This document shows positions 9,655 through 20,527 of a DNA stretch of 35,682 nucleotides, piece by piece; position 1 is the stretch's first letter; every line of letters begins with the position of its first letter. The notes beneath the pieces were generated by a model that saw only the letters and a list, made by a program, of their open reading frames with translations, made no database searches and was not told the DNA's origin. The DNA is from Mesostigma viride (Eukaryota; Streptophyta; Mesostigmatophyceae; Mesostigmatales; Mesostigmataceae), in the NCBI GenBank assembly GCA_009746045.1, contig RPFO01002285.1, forward strand, positions 5,001 to 40,682, written 5' to 3'. The position numbers and the translations under genes were made by a program.

Positions 9655-10013
9655 GGGCGCAGGCACAAGCACAAGCGCAAGCCCAAGCGCAGATGCAGCT
9701 CCTGTCTGTCGAGTTCATGGTTCGGCAAGCGCAGCAGCAGCAGCAGCAGGCAGTCGCCCAAATGGGTGGTGCCATCGGGCCCGGCTTGAGTAGCAGCGTC
9801 GCGGATGGCCTGGCCTCCAGAGGCGCGGGCGAGGGCATGGTCTCGCGGCCGCCAGTCAAGCGGCCCTCGCATGTCCGGAGGGCGAGCGACGGCAGCTTCT
9901 TGACTGCGGACGTTGGCCTGCGGTACCCAAACCAGTACGACGACTGGCCCAGCGCATCGCGGGACGACTCGTCGCACCTGGGGTGGGTGGACTCGCTCAT
10001 CAACATGCAGTAA
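7629..10013 (+). CDS. Ankyrin-repeat, arginine-rich tandem CCCH zinc-finger (RR-TZF) RNA-binding protein
   Basis: A 794-residue protein is read as one open frame from ATG to TAA. Two ankyrin repeats lie at about residues 87-117 and 121-155 ([12 protein letters not shown]). The Arg-rich CHCH-type motif has C274, C285 and H289 ([18 protein letters not shown]). Two CCCH fingers follow: C309, C317, C323, H327 and C344, C350, C355, H359. This is the C-x7-C-x5-C-x3-H-x16-C-x5-C-x4-C-x3-H pattern of plant RR-TZF proteins. The rest is Gly/Ser/Pro-rich with 26 glutamines at residues 650-675 and Ala-Gln repeats. The last residues (HLGWVDSLI) resemble the short C-terminal motif of Arabidopsis ankyrin-type members such as AtC3H29/30/47/56/66. 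Those proteins bind mRNA, act in stress and hormone responses, and visit processing bodies and stress granules. A similar role is inferred here. The family often lacks introns, which fits this copy. Confidence 0.95.
9009..9107 (+). other. Candidate exitron (99-bp in-frame cryptic intron) inside the zinc-finger CDS
   Basis: CAG|GTGAGC at 9006-9014 is an ideal 5' splice site, and TTCCCTGTCCCAG| ending at 9107 is a good 3' splice site. The enclosed segment is exactly 99 bases, starts in phase 0 and contains no stop. Retaining it adds residues 461-493; removing it leaves the frame intact. It carries long G runs at 9025-9055 that could form a G-quadruplex. Whether it is spliced cannot be told from DNA. 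Confidence 0.45.
9576..9653 (+). repeat. Polyglutamine tract (26 mixed CAG/CAA codons)
   Basis: Seventy-eight bases of CAG and CAA codons encode 26 consecutive glutamines, followed by [11 protein letters not shown] and, after a short gap, another run of seven glutamines at about 9738-9758. The CAA/CAG mixture means this is not a pure triplet repeat, which usually makes it less prone to slippage. Polyglutamine in an RNA-binding protein often supports condensate formation; this is inference here. Confidence 0.95.
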
Positions 10014-12690
10014 TCGATGGGCAGAGCCCCTCAACAACATGCACGGATCGATGAGTGGATGTGACTTGGATAAGTGGAGGTCCCTCGGTGTGCTGCCGTG
10101 CGGTGCAGGAATCGGTTCCACGCATCAGAAGGGAGGGTTCTACCAGACCTTGAGTCCTTGACCCCTTCCGGCCGGGGGACCGGAGAAAGGGGGTAGGGGG
10201 CGGGGGAAAGGAAAGGTGGTGCCCGGGAGCGGTCGAGCTGAATGCAAGGGGGAAGGAGGGTGCCTCTACAAGGGGGGGGGCCACCCGGCATGTACGGCTG
10301 CGTGGTACGGGCAGGCACTTGCCCCTTCAATTGGTGTTGGCGCGCTCACAGATCACCGCATTCTTCCCCGGGTGTGTGTGGTCGTTGTCGTGGCTTTTGC
10401 CCGGGGTGGGCGTGCCTCCCGTGGTTCTCTTTTGGCTGCCTGGCTAGCAAGCCAGGCTGTAGCGAGCGTTACGGCAGCCAGCGTTGGTTTTGGATTCTCT
10501 TCTCTTGCGCTGAGCGTGAGGAAGGGCATCCCTAGTGTGCGACCGGGCACCATTACACACGTATATACTAATCAGCTGTATATACTAATTTTGGGGCGCG
10601 GCAGGCTGCGTCGTTTTGGGGGGGAAACGCGGCAGCGTGTCTGCGATTGTATGCATAAATCTATATTTATGCGGGGCGCCAGGGCTGGTGTAACGGGGGG
10701 GAAAGGGGCGCGGGGAGAGGGGGGGGGGGGGCGAGGGTTGCAGGTGCCCCACTTGGCTGGTCCCCTGGGGACGTCCGTGGGTAAAATGTACCCGTATTTT
10801 CTACAACGTGGACGAGCAGGTGGGCGGGTGATGGTGATGACGCCAGCATATCCACACACACCCGTCAGCGACCCTTCTTTGGCTCTCGGTCGGGCAAAGG
10901 ACGCTAGTCTCCTTGATTTGGAGGGGTCTGGTGTGTCAGTCCTGCGTTACCTGCTTGGCCCGTGTTCATGGGACCCCAACGGTACCGTGGCCTTGGGGTG
11001 GCTCCCTGGGGTACATGGCCTAGTTCCCCTGGGTCAGGGAACTGAATTTGTGCCTGCTGGGGGGAGGAGCAGTCGCAGCAGTGCCATGGGGTTGGGTATG
11101 CGGGTGGCCTGGAGGCCTGGACTAAGACATTGGGACCCCAACTGGTGGTTGGTTTTCCTTGAGGCCTCAAGCGGCTCGCATGCCTTGGGCAGGGTGGCTG
11201 CGTGCGCGGGGGGCAAGGTGGCGGTACTGAGCTCGATTGGGGGCTGTCGACCCTTGGCCCAATGGGAAGCTGTGTGCGGATTGGATGTGTGCTCGCGGAC
11301 GCGCACGGCATGTATCGCACTTGCGCTCAACGTGCGATCTGCCGGACCCGCGGCAGTGCCCGTCTATGATATGGGTTGGGGGGCGCTTTATGCTGGTGCG
11401 CCGGGTTTGGTCACGCGCCCTTGGTGGGATTTGGAGATTTTGACGGCCGCCGTTGGCACCCCTAGGTCGACGGTGTTTGCACAGGTGTGGGCAGGACGTC
11501 ATGTTTCATGGCGTTTATTTAACAAACGGATTCCATGCTGGCGGTGCGTCCCGGTCCCTTGCACCCTCCCCAGGGGGTGACAGGGCAAGAGCATGTAACC
11601 ATAGCATTTTTTTCCATTTGCGTTCATCACAGATCCTTTTTATTTCGCTGCGCCCAGTGTGAGAGAGGGGCAGCTCGTGCTGTGCTGCATTCTCCCGGCT
11701 CACCGCGGCAGCCCTCTCAGGGTTGGGCGGTGGGCATTTGCGCTGGTACGGAGCTTTCCCTTTCTTTGTTGGGCAGGCTGTCCTGGCCATTGTGCTGCAT
11801 TTTATCCTGGATGTCATGCCCAGGAGTGATTGGTCCCTGTTTAGATTTTATTTTTAAATGTGCGTGTGTCACGCGGATTGCCGTGACGGGTGGTTTCAGC
11901 CCACCCTGGAGGGGCATGCACCATTGGGGCCCTGGGTGGCAATGATTCGTGGTTAATTGACGATGTCTAGCGGGTGGCTAGTACTTAGTTACTCCATATT
12001 GGTCATCCTTGCGTGGGTGAACATGCAGGATGTTCGTCACATCATCGAAAGATGAGAGAAGCTTAATTCTTGTTTTAAGTTATCGGTTTGTTTTATTTCC
12101 CTACTTTTTTCAGGAAGGTCCACATCATGTCCACAAGTTTGGTTGAAGATTTTGCAAGGGCTTGTACATGCTGTCATGTACGGATCTTTCCTGCGTGGAG
12201 TGCATGGCCCTGTGTGAGGATGGGTATAGGTTGTCGCATTGATAGGATTTGAAGCGAAAATGACATGGCTAAGTGCTCACTGGTGTCTCTTTTTGTCAAT
12301 GTATAAACATGTATTTTTGTGGTATTATAATAGAGTAATAGAGGAAAAATTATTCTTTTTGGACTCCTTTGGTTTGCTGAACAGTTCTCAATCGTCTGAG
12401 TTTGTCTATCGCACGAGCAAGCTTGGCATGCCGCGCCAACGCGGCTCACAGCGCGCATTGTCCTCACACGTATCCCCCGGCTCGGCTGTATTAATTAATT
12501 CATTAATAAGGAACATAACTGCGTTGGGAGTGTATGTAGCACATATCCCAGAGAAAGGGCATATGGCTTTTAATACATTCTAAGCTACTTCCTGCAAGGG
12601 TGGGAATGTAAACAACACTTGCTCGAGGTGCACCAAGGGCACCTGCCCCACCACGATCTCTCAAGCAACACCCAACTATAAGGGGAGCCT
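10014..12690 (+). other. 3' flank of the zinc-finger gene: probable long 3' UTR and intergenic DNA
   Basis: No recognisable protein is encoded. The plus strand is markedly poor in A and rich in G and T up to about 11.95 kb, then becomes AT-rich. Within it are a consensus Pumilio-type element (TGTATATA at 10577-10584) and a hairpin (10653-10672) with an 8-bp perfect stem, loop CTAT and ATTTA in one arm. There is also a 12-base G run near 10720-10733. A 454-codon open frame without ATG start (10216-11580, first codon GTG) is discussed as a finding and is not called as a gene. The transcript end cannot be placed; candidates are the AT-rich stretches at about 11.84 and 12.3 kb. Confidence 0.45.
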
Positions 12691-12819
12691 GTCATAAGTA
12701 AGTAAGTAAGTACTTGCGTGTCATGCGCAAAGGCATGCCACGGAGTACTATGCTAATCTCATTAGAAAAATAATTACACAAAAGTTTAAACAAATATCGT
12801 CTGCATCATCCCCCAACCG

Positions 12820-15172
12820 TTAAGCACTAGATCGGGGGATGTAATCCTCATCCGAGCTGTCCTCTACTGTAATGGCAGACGAGGCGGTAGTGTAGCGGCT
12901 ATCCTCAGGACCAATAACCTCCACCTGCGGACTTCTACCCTGGCTAGCAACGGGCCGCGGGGCCCGTGGGGAGATTTCAAACAGGAGCATACCCCTCGGG
13001 GAGGTGCTTATCGCAGATGGCAGCCCATTTCTCCTTGTCAATCATGCGGGCACGGAGTACGGATAGTCCCAGAAGCCCTGCATCTTCAAGCAGTTGTGTC
13101 ACATAGGTCCGGGTCGCGCCGCGCCGGTGCCCGGCGCGCGCAAGTTTGCCAATGGGTTGCGATGGGCCGGACAAGGGGACCCTGCCATAGGAGGAGGTGT
13201 CTACCTGGTTGGCCCGTCTTAAGCCCCCCGGCAGGGCCCACATCGGGATTCACCTGGTCTGTGCGGGCAAGATGGCCGGCAAAGAGGAGGCGGCGGTGTC
13301 GGATGGTATGGGTGACAAGAGGAAGCTCGCAGTAGAGCTCGGCCCGGGTGCGGCGTTCTTGGTAGCGGACGCCGAGGATATGACGGAGCATTCGAGTGAC
13401 GGTGCCGTCAAGCTGCTGGCTCAGCGCCTGGTCCAGGGTCCACGCCTCGCAGCCATAAAGGAGGATGCTGAGGACAAGGGCCTCAAGTGAACAGAATGCG
13501 CTTGCGTCGCTCACTCAGGTAGCGACAGGTCCAGAACCTGTCGAGGCGGCGGAGCCTGGCCGCCCAGGCCTGGCCAATGCGGGTGTTGATGTCGTCGGCC
13601 GTGGAGGGAAGCCAGCTGCCAAGGAGCTTGAAGCGAGTCGCCGGGGGGACGGGGCTGCCGTCTAGCAAGAGGAGGGTGGGTGGGGCTATCCCAGCAGGGA
13701 AGCCGATGGCCATGACCTCCGTTTTCTTGCTGATCATAAGCCCCACCGCCCGCGCTTCCAGTGATAAGCTGTCTAGCCAGAGTTAGGCTGACTCCGGGTT
13801 TTCCACGAGCTAGTGTCGTGTCATCAGCGTAGATCAGATCGCTCAGGCGGTAGGGTGGGTCAACCCCGCCGTAGCTGGCGTACTCCGTGACGTCGATCCC
13901 CGGCGGGCGCCCCTCCACCCGGGCGAAGCGGGCTTGTGCACGCCGCATAATATAGTCCACCATAATGATGAATAGATATGGGGAGAGCACACAGCCCTGC
14001 CACACCCCGGTGTGCAGGGGAAACGCCGGAGTGACGCCGTCGGCGGTACGGACCTGGGCTTGGGACCCTTCATAGAACTGGCGGATGATCTCAACGATGT
14101 ACGATGGGACACGGAACAGGTGAAGGACCACGTACCACAGGGCGTCCCATATAACCGTATCGAATGCCTTGGTGTAATCCACGAAGATCAATAGCCATGG
14201 CAAGAGGCCGGGGGCCAGGCGGCCCACTTCCTCGATCAGGCGGCGCGCGGTAATAGTGACCATAACACAATTGCGACCAACACGGAAGCCCATCTGGGAC
14301 TCACCTAGGTGGGGATCGAGGCTGGCGCGATGCGGTTCAGCAGGAGACGCATGAAGACTTTCGGCGCGTGACGCAGCTTTGGAGGCATACGCCGCGGTAG
14401 TTGCCGGTATCCGCGGCGGACCCCTTGCACTTGTACAGCATGACCCGGACAGCGGTCTTCCAATACATCGGCGGGGGGAGGCCATCTCGTAGAATCCGGT
14501 TGCAAACACCCCGGAGGAAAGGCTCAAGCTCAGGCATCTTAACCACCTCCGGTGAAATATATTGTCCACTCCCATGGCAGCATCATTGCGGAGGGTGGAG
14601 ATGGCAGCAGCCCATTCCTGGGGAGTCCACTCGTCGTGCATGGGGGCCGTCCACCAAGGGGCCGGAGAGCGGTGGGACCAGGTAGTCCGTCTCGCTGGTG
14701 GGTGCCTGCGGGGGCTCAATGGGGCCGCCTCGGCTGGCCGCAGGGCGTGCAGCTGCAGCGGGGTCAAGCGGGGGGGGCGGGCCACCTGGGGGCCCCTGAT
14801 AGTTTGGCCTGGGAGCTGAACCAAATCTCAAGGCGTTCACTGGGGGTGCCTGGGATGTCAGCCCGTTGCGTTTCCCGGCGTCCGGTGAGACGGTCGAGAG
14901 AGCGCCAGGCCGCCTTGTGCTGGTTGGCGGCCGTGTGCATGGCGATTGATTTCGGCGGCAAGTGTCTCCACCTCGATCCTCCGCATATGTGCGGCAGCGG
15001 TATATGCTTGACTAAGCCGTTCCTGGTACGGGTACAGGTCCTCCCCGCGGCGGCGGGCCTGCGCTAGCGCCAGCCGGGCGGCAACCACCCGGGCGTCGCG
15101 CAGGTAGAGCGGGGCTGGTCGGGCGCGGGGTTGCTCGGGGAGAAGCTTAGAGCCAAGCTCCACCGATCTCAT
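12820..15172 (-). pseudogene. LINE ORF2 pseudogene: linker, reverse transcriptase and C-terminal domain
   Basis: The linker begins with WRSLDRLTGRR (about 14,900). Reverse transcriptase motifs follow in three frames. GVDNI lies at about 14,560, LYKCKGSAADTGNYRGVCLQ at about 14,400 (shifted) and QMGFRVGRN at about 14,280. Motif A is FVDYTKAFDT (about 14,170), motif B region is WQGCVLSPYLFI (about 14,000), and the catalytic YADD is at 13820-13831. The thumb and C-terminal part contain SKKTEVM, LLYGCEAWTL and RHRRLLFAGHLART (13,750-13,250), typical of LINE ORF2 tails. Frameshifts lie near 14,550, 14,330, 13,750 and 13,500. The catalytic aspartates survive but no intact protein can be made. Confidence 0.85.
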
Positions 15173-15198
15173 GAACAGTTCGTAGGGTGGCGTGAGAT

Positions 15199-15721
15199 CT
15201 ACACCGCGACTGATCTGCGTACGTCCAGGTACATCAAAGGTTGCGCGTCCACGAAGGCAGACCTGATTGCATCGCGGCGTACCTCATCCGCTGACCACTT
15301 CTCCCTGCGCCCACGGACGGGGCGTAAGCAGGTCCAGTCAGGGCGGGGCCGGGGGCGGCGGCGCGCAGGGGCCTGAAGACGTAGGCGCAAGGTTGCGGTG
15401 ACCATGCGATGATCCGATGCGACGTACGGGGGGTGGTCAGCGTACGGGCATCGATGACGGAAGAGCGCCAGCACTTGCGCACAAGTATGTAGTCCAAGCA
15501 TACACATCGCCGCCGAGGGAGCATCGAGCCAGCCGCCCTGCGCATGGGGCCCACAAAGGTCACTAGTGCATCAGGCGGTTTAGCAAACAGCGTATTGGCA
15601 GCAGTCAAGTCCCCCTCAGTGAGCAGTTGCTCAAGTAGGGGGGTGTTGGCATTGCTATCGGTTAGGCGCGGCGCATACAGTACATGCAGCCCCCGCGGCC
15701 CACGGGCAGGGTCGCGTTGGC
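15199..15721 (-). pseudogene. LINE endonuclease, C-terminal half (downstream of the transposon insertion)
   Basis: The segment resumes the apurinic/apyrimidinic-type endonuclease right after the DNA transposon. It reads DANATLPVGR, then TDSNANTPLLEQL and TFVGP, then CLDYILV and finally ASDHRMVTATLRLRL. The SDH triplet is the conserved catalytic histidine region of this nuclease. Several frames are used, so the copy is broken. A Pro/Arg-rich stretch leads on to the reverse transcriptase linker. Confidence 0.75.
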
Positions 15722-15723
15722 AT

Positions 15724-18700
15724 CACATCACCTAAAAACGGCCTTTTTTGTTACATGGGGTCATATCTCCCACACATATAGTCAGATCGGGGTGCCTTTC
15801 TGGACTTAAGGTCCCCCTAGGACCCTGTTCACATCACATAAATTGGGGGGCCAACTGACCTATTTTTAGCATCAAACCGTGACGTGGAAAAGTGCAAAAA
15901 ACGATGTTTTCCAGGCATAAGGAGGCATAGCAGCCACACACAAGTAGTAAATGTAGTCCAATTCAGCTGGAAATGGTCATGCTTATTAATTTATATCCAA
16001 AGACAAAAACCGCCCTTAAGTATGCAATGTAGGACCAAACTATGTGCTATAATTCTGGCATACATGAGCCAAAACACCGTTTTAGTGCATTATTTTCAAA
16101 CTTATGAAGCCCCTGCCAGCACATATGCGGCCCAATCATGCCAGAATTCGTCACATTAATAGCACAATACTTGAATTTACACTAGAACACAAGTTGGACA
16201 TATTAGGACCACTGCCGGCCCACTAAAAGTGACGGATGCAAGCAGAAATAGAGCGATTTTTGCAAAAATACTCCATATTCTGCGCCATTGTCTTGGAAAA
16301 CTTTGCATTCTTCACTCAATTATCGTCATGGCTGTCATGGGATTCATATACATGCCACTGGGGCTGGATACATTAGCCAACACAGACTAAAAAAGCGATC
16401 ATCAAGGGATAAAATCACCATCAATCACAGTAGATGCTGGCATTCGGAACAAGCACCATAGTGCCTACAAGCCTCAAGAAGGGGAGCTTGGCTGACCAGT
16501 CGTGCCTGTCGGCTGACCAGTCTCTTTTCTAAACGGGCCCCGCTCGGCAGCACACACAATCTCCTTTGCAGTACTTGGCCCACTCTGCTGGGCACCCCTG
16601 CTGTGCGTGTCTTATAGCAGCTAATCCAAATATATATCTGCCAGGTGCCTCTCTGCTACATGGAAATACAAAGCGCAATCAAGGACAGCAGTGGCTTGGG
16701 CTGCTATTCAATTGAGCTCAGCACCTAGCTGCTGTACAACATAATTCTGCATCAGTGCCTGTCCTAATTGCGCCCCCCCGCCCCCTTGCCATCATCGTCA
16801 TGCTCATCATAGTCTTTGGAACGTGCACTGAACTCCAACCCTTGGACAGTCCATAGGTCATTAAGAATCTGTGCATGTAATGCTAGCTCTTCTCAGTTGA
16901 ACTCATCTACCACCCTCTCATGGTCGTGTCATCTCTCATGTAATCCACCTAGGTTTATCGTGGCCACTGATCTTTCAGCCCCTCCTGACATCAAAATCTG
17001 GGCAAACACACTGTTGACATCGCCCTTCCGTTTTAGCCTGCATGGCTCCTCATGTTTACCCTTATCTCATCCCTCAACACACCTATAACTGTCTATTCAT
17101 CCCCCTTGCATAGGCGGTGCATAACTGCGGCATGATGGGGGCTTGCCAAAAATAGGTGTAAAATGCATGGGATGGCACGGGGAGGCTCACACTCATCGGT
17201 TTACAATCACACTCATGTGCTAACAGTGTCCCTCTCTGCTTTTGACACTGCATGCACATGCATTTCCTACCGGCTATATCAAGCCTTTAGTGTGGTTTGG
17301 TGCATCAAGAGAAATGGCAGGTCAGCTGAGTGCATCAGACCACATTTGTGTTAAGTGTACGCTTGCAACGCTGTTTGCCCACCGCATGGAGCTCCCCTTT
17401 CGGACAGTGGCGCAAGTAGCACTTACACCTTACTCCCAGCCGCTCACCCTGCCCATGCTAGCAACAAGAACAAATGCATGGTCCCCATCCCAACGTAAGG
17501 TGCATCACATGGATGGCCCTGCCATCACCTAGCAGTGTGCCACCCCTCTCCACCTCAACCTACTCTGAAATGCCAGGGCCCCAACAAACCTTTCAAGACA
17601 TGGCACTCCTCAAAGAAGGCAACCCCTCAAAGAAGGCGAGGCAGTTTAGGTCTAGGGGGGCTTTGGGTAAGTTAAAAGATGATAGAGTTCACTAACACAG
17701 GCCACGGCAACGACAACCTGCCTCACCCGCTGCATCCATACATCACAAGCCATAAACTGCACAGCCTGGCATGATTGCCTAAGGGTCACGTGATCCAAGG
17801 TGCCCTTCAGGCTCACCCCAGCACACCGGCCCATCCTCACCACCCCACTGGTCATAGTCATCTACAGTGGCATCAAACTCCTCTAGGACAGAGTGCAGTA
17901 AAGGCAACATAGACGTCCTGACACAATTGAATAAGAACGTGGCTGCTACCTACTGCCCTTAATAAAAAATGTCCATGGCTTGCACAAATACGCATTCAAT
18001 TCTTCAAGCAAGCATGCTAACACCTTCACAGCACATCCCAAGGTTTATATCCATCGAGCTTTGTCAACAAGCATGACTTCCTGATGCAAACTTAGCTGTC
18101 AAGCTAGGAGGAGGAAAGCTAGGTAAAGAGGTGAGATAGACCCCCCCACAGCACCTTCCTGCACCAAAACCATGACAATATCATCCAGAGCTTGCTAAAT
18201 ACGTACAGCTAGCCGGTAGCGGGCGACCTTGCAGTCCAGGTTCAGCGCGAACATCTCGTGTCAGCACCCGGCGGAGATGGCGGACGCGAACCCACAATGC
18301 TATAAAAGCGAGTCATAAGACTATTTCGGGGAGCGGTGAACGGCTTGGAACACCGAAGGTATGCCGCGACAAAAGCCTGAAGTTTTTCTCGGAAATACAC
18401 GCCTGGATGTGGATTAGGGCACCGTTGTCGTGCTTGTGCTTGCGTTGCGAGCAGGCAACCAGTGTTTCTTGCAGTGTCGAGCAGTAACAGATGGTGGCGC
18501 GAGAGCAATATGTGACTTTTAAATCATGGCTACACAGCTTACACCTCCGCAGGCATGTTGGAACAAGCCCCGCCATGCCGTGAGCCGAAAAAAAGGAAGA
18601 AACGCATCAAGCAAGGACGGTCGTAAACGTCACTGAAAACAGCAAAATCTGACCTGCCGGCAGGTAATGCGACAGCCTGGAAAATGTGATTCGTTTCTCG

Positions 18701-19123
18701 AAAAACTGATTAGCGCTCGTGAAAGTAGACTTGAAGCCCATTCGGATTCCACCTTTTGGGAATTGTGAGCTTCCAACAAAAAAGTTTCCCCCACAATTAA
18801 TAAACATGCATTTTCGCTGCCAATTCCAGATCTGGCCGACACAAAAAATCAGCGTCTCAGTTTGCGAATTATTTTGACGCGCATGAACATACGCGAATAA
18901 TATCTACCATGCATCATCGCAAAGCAGGAGAGTTTACGCGTCGTTTGCATCCATCGCAGCGACTTAACATGCATAATTGACTTTTGACTGATATTCCGGC
19001 GGACATAGGGTCGACAGCCATGCGAGGTGGAATTTTTCTGGTCCCGTCGTCCTCAACGCGACGCGTTCGCGCCAAAATTCCCAGGATCTCATGTAACCGG
19101 ACGGACCGATTTTAGGTGATGTG
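15724..19123. mobile_element. Non-autonomous terminal-inverted-repeat DNA transposon, 3400 bp, inserted in the LINE endonuclease
   Basis: Both ends read inward as CACATCACCTAAAA-CGG, followed by a second shared block GTTACATGxGxTC about 10 bases further in. The terminal inverted repeat is therefore roughly 40 bases and imperfect. A subterminal relative (CACATCACATAAAT) lies at 15831-15844. An AT dinucleotide flanks each side (15722-15723, 19124-19125) and looks like a 2-bp target duplication. Removing the element and one AT rejoins the LINE endonuclease in frame. The interior has no open frame above about 90 codons and no recognisable transposase, so it is non-autonomous. The 2-bp duplication and CACAT ends do not match a superfamily I can name. 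Short internal tandem pairs occur at 16487-16520 (GGCTGACCAGTC) and 17600-17640 (CCTCAAAGAAGGC). Confidence 0.8.
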
Positions 19124-19125
19124 AT

Positions 19126-19908
19126 CCACCAAGATGGCAACGATGTATTGACGTGGGATCTGTTTCTCTATTATGTCGAGCAACTGGTTGAAGAACGCTG
19201 CGCGGTCCTCGGCCGGGTGCCCAGCATGTGGGGCATATCCGACAATTACCGAGAGCATAATGGGGGGCCGTCCTTCAACAAGGGAGCGGAAAGTGCACTG
19301 AAGGATCCGATTCGAGCAATTAGTTTGTGGTCCACGAGCTGGGCGGCAGCGGTGGGGGAGCCGGCACAGCAGGCCCACTCCTCCCTGACCCGGTGCATGC
19401 GCCGGGCCGCACAGCAGTTGCCATTTTAGTACGTGCGAGGGTGACACGCTGAACGGGGCCCTCAAAGGAGCGTCGGTGCTCTTGGACCCCAAGCACATCA
19501 ATGCCATATAGGCGGCAGTAGTGGACAAGCTCGTTGGCCGTTGGCCCGCGGGGGGGCATCTCCCCCGGGCAGGGTGCGGACATTGTAGGTTGCGATGCGC
19601 AGCGAGTGGTGCCGGCGTTGGCCCAGCAGGGGGCGCCGGGGACCCGCGGTGTCGGCAGGGGGTTGGGGGGAGGCTGGCGGGGACGTGTGTGCGGCGTGAG
19701 ATAACATAGTACTTTTCAACGCGCATAGGGCACCCTCCAGGCGGGCGGCGCGACTTGCTCGCCTGGTCTTGGGGTCAAAGAATGCAGCATACCGTTGGGA
19801 GTGCCGGGTTGCGAAAGCCAGCACGGCGCCCCTTGTTGCGAAGTTGGCGATGAAGGTCGCGGCTTTGACTCCGTTGCGTCGTCCGTGAGATTGGACTATC
19901 CAAGACAC
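19126..19908 (-). pseudogene. LINE endonuclease, N-terminal half (upstream of the insertion)
   Basis: A basic N-terminal stretch (about 19,900-19,650) leads to the endonuclease start LRIATYNVRTLPGG. In other frames come ELVHYCRLYGIDVLGVQEHR, VGYAPHAGHPAEDRAAFF and QYIVAILVD. These correspond to the N-terminal Asn, the catalytic Glu loop and the YAP region of LINE apurinic/apyrimidinic-type endonucleases. The reading stops at GTG GAT exactly where the DNA transposon begins. Frameshifts near 19,580 and 19,470 show that it was already decayed or has decayed since. Confidence 0.8.
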
Positions 19909-20004
19909 GCTCGGCCATCGGACGACGGGTGTGGGGGGTGGGTTCTAGCTAACCCCCCGGTAGCTGCTCGATCGCGGTGTGAGGGGGCGGGTAGGGCCTA
20001 CTCC

Positions 20005-20525
20005 CTACCGGCCCCCCCGCGCGTCTCCCCTCGGCGTGGTAACCTCCCGTGAGGTAACCTCCATGTGCCATGCGTCGTCCTTCCAGTGACCGCACGGCCG
20101 CACCTTCTTCGTGCGGTCAGCGAGGGCCTCCTTCGCGTCCTCTTGTGCCAGCCGGTCCCTGCGGGCGCGAAGCTGCGCCGGGGTCAGATCATCGTCGAGA
20201 CTCCAACCCAAGCCTCGTGGTAGTAGCTTGGTGCGGTGTTGGAGAATATATAGTGCTTGCCGATGGGGCGCGTAAGCACGAGCGCCACCGGCGCATCCGC
20301 GCGCCCCGGTAGGCGGCAGACGGTGTCAATTGTGACACTGTCCTCTAGGCGGAAGTTGGTGATGAGTTCCTTCTCCACCTTGAGGCGGAGGCTCAGCCCC
20401 GTCTCGGCGTCGATCCCGGGTGAGGGCCGCCACATTACGAATAAGAGCCTGTCATGGGGAGGGAAGATCATCATGGCTATAGGCCACTCACGGGACAAGG
20501 CGGCTCCCCCACCAGTCCTGCTCAC
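20005..20525 (-). pseudogene. LINE ORF1 fragment (RRM-like nucleic-acid chaperone region)
   Basis: The conceptual product contains RLLFVMWRP, then KVEKELITNF and TVCRLPGRADAPVALVLT, and, after a frameshift near 20,195, WSLDDDLTPAQLRARRDRLA. This matches the pattern of L1-type ORF1 proteins: an RRM-like core with R(L/P)G and a P(V)xV strand, followed by a C-terminal domain that starts 'DDLTxxQ'. It is upstream of, and on the same strand as, the endonuclease. It is cut off at about 20,527, where sequence in the opposite orientation begins. Confidence 0.6.
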
Positions 20526-20527
20526 CT

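Larger units (their letters stand above)
12690..20527 (-). mobile_element. Decayed LINE retrotransposon (ORF1, endonuclease, reverse transcriptase), interrupted by a DNA transposon
   Basis: Read on the minus strand, the pieces come in LINE order. An RRM-like ORF1 piece is at 20525-20005, the start of an endonuclease at 19908-19126, and its remainder at 15721-15199. Linker and reverse transcriptase occupy 15172-13500 and a C-terminal region lies down to about 12820. Frameshifts and stops occur throughout, so this copy is dead. The endonuclease is split by the insertion at 15724-19123. At the LINE 3' end a tetranucleotide tail of four TAAG units (12695-12710; CTTA on the LINE sense strand) may be the primed tail of this family, which is an inference. 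Two partial copies of the same family lie at 23226-23405 and 31930-33181. Confidence 0.85.

Noticed and set aside
18242-18576. Cys-rich minus-strand frames inside the DNA transposon (CLRRCKLCSHDL)
   Set aside because: Considered as a transposase zinc-finger remnant, but they are only about 87 codons long, isolated and without catalytic motifs. Evidence is insufficient.
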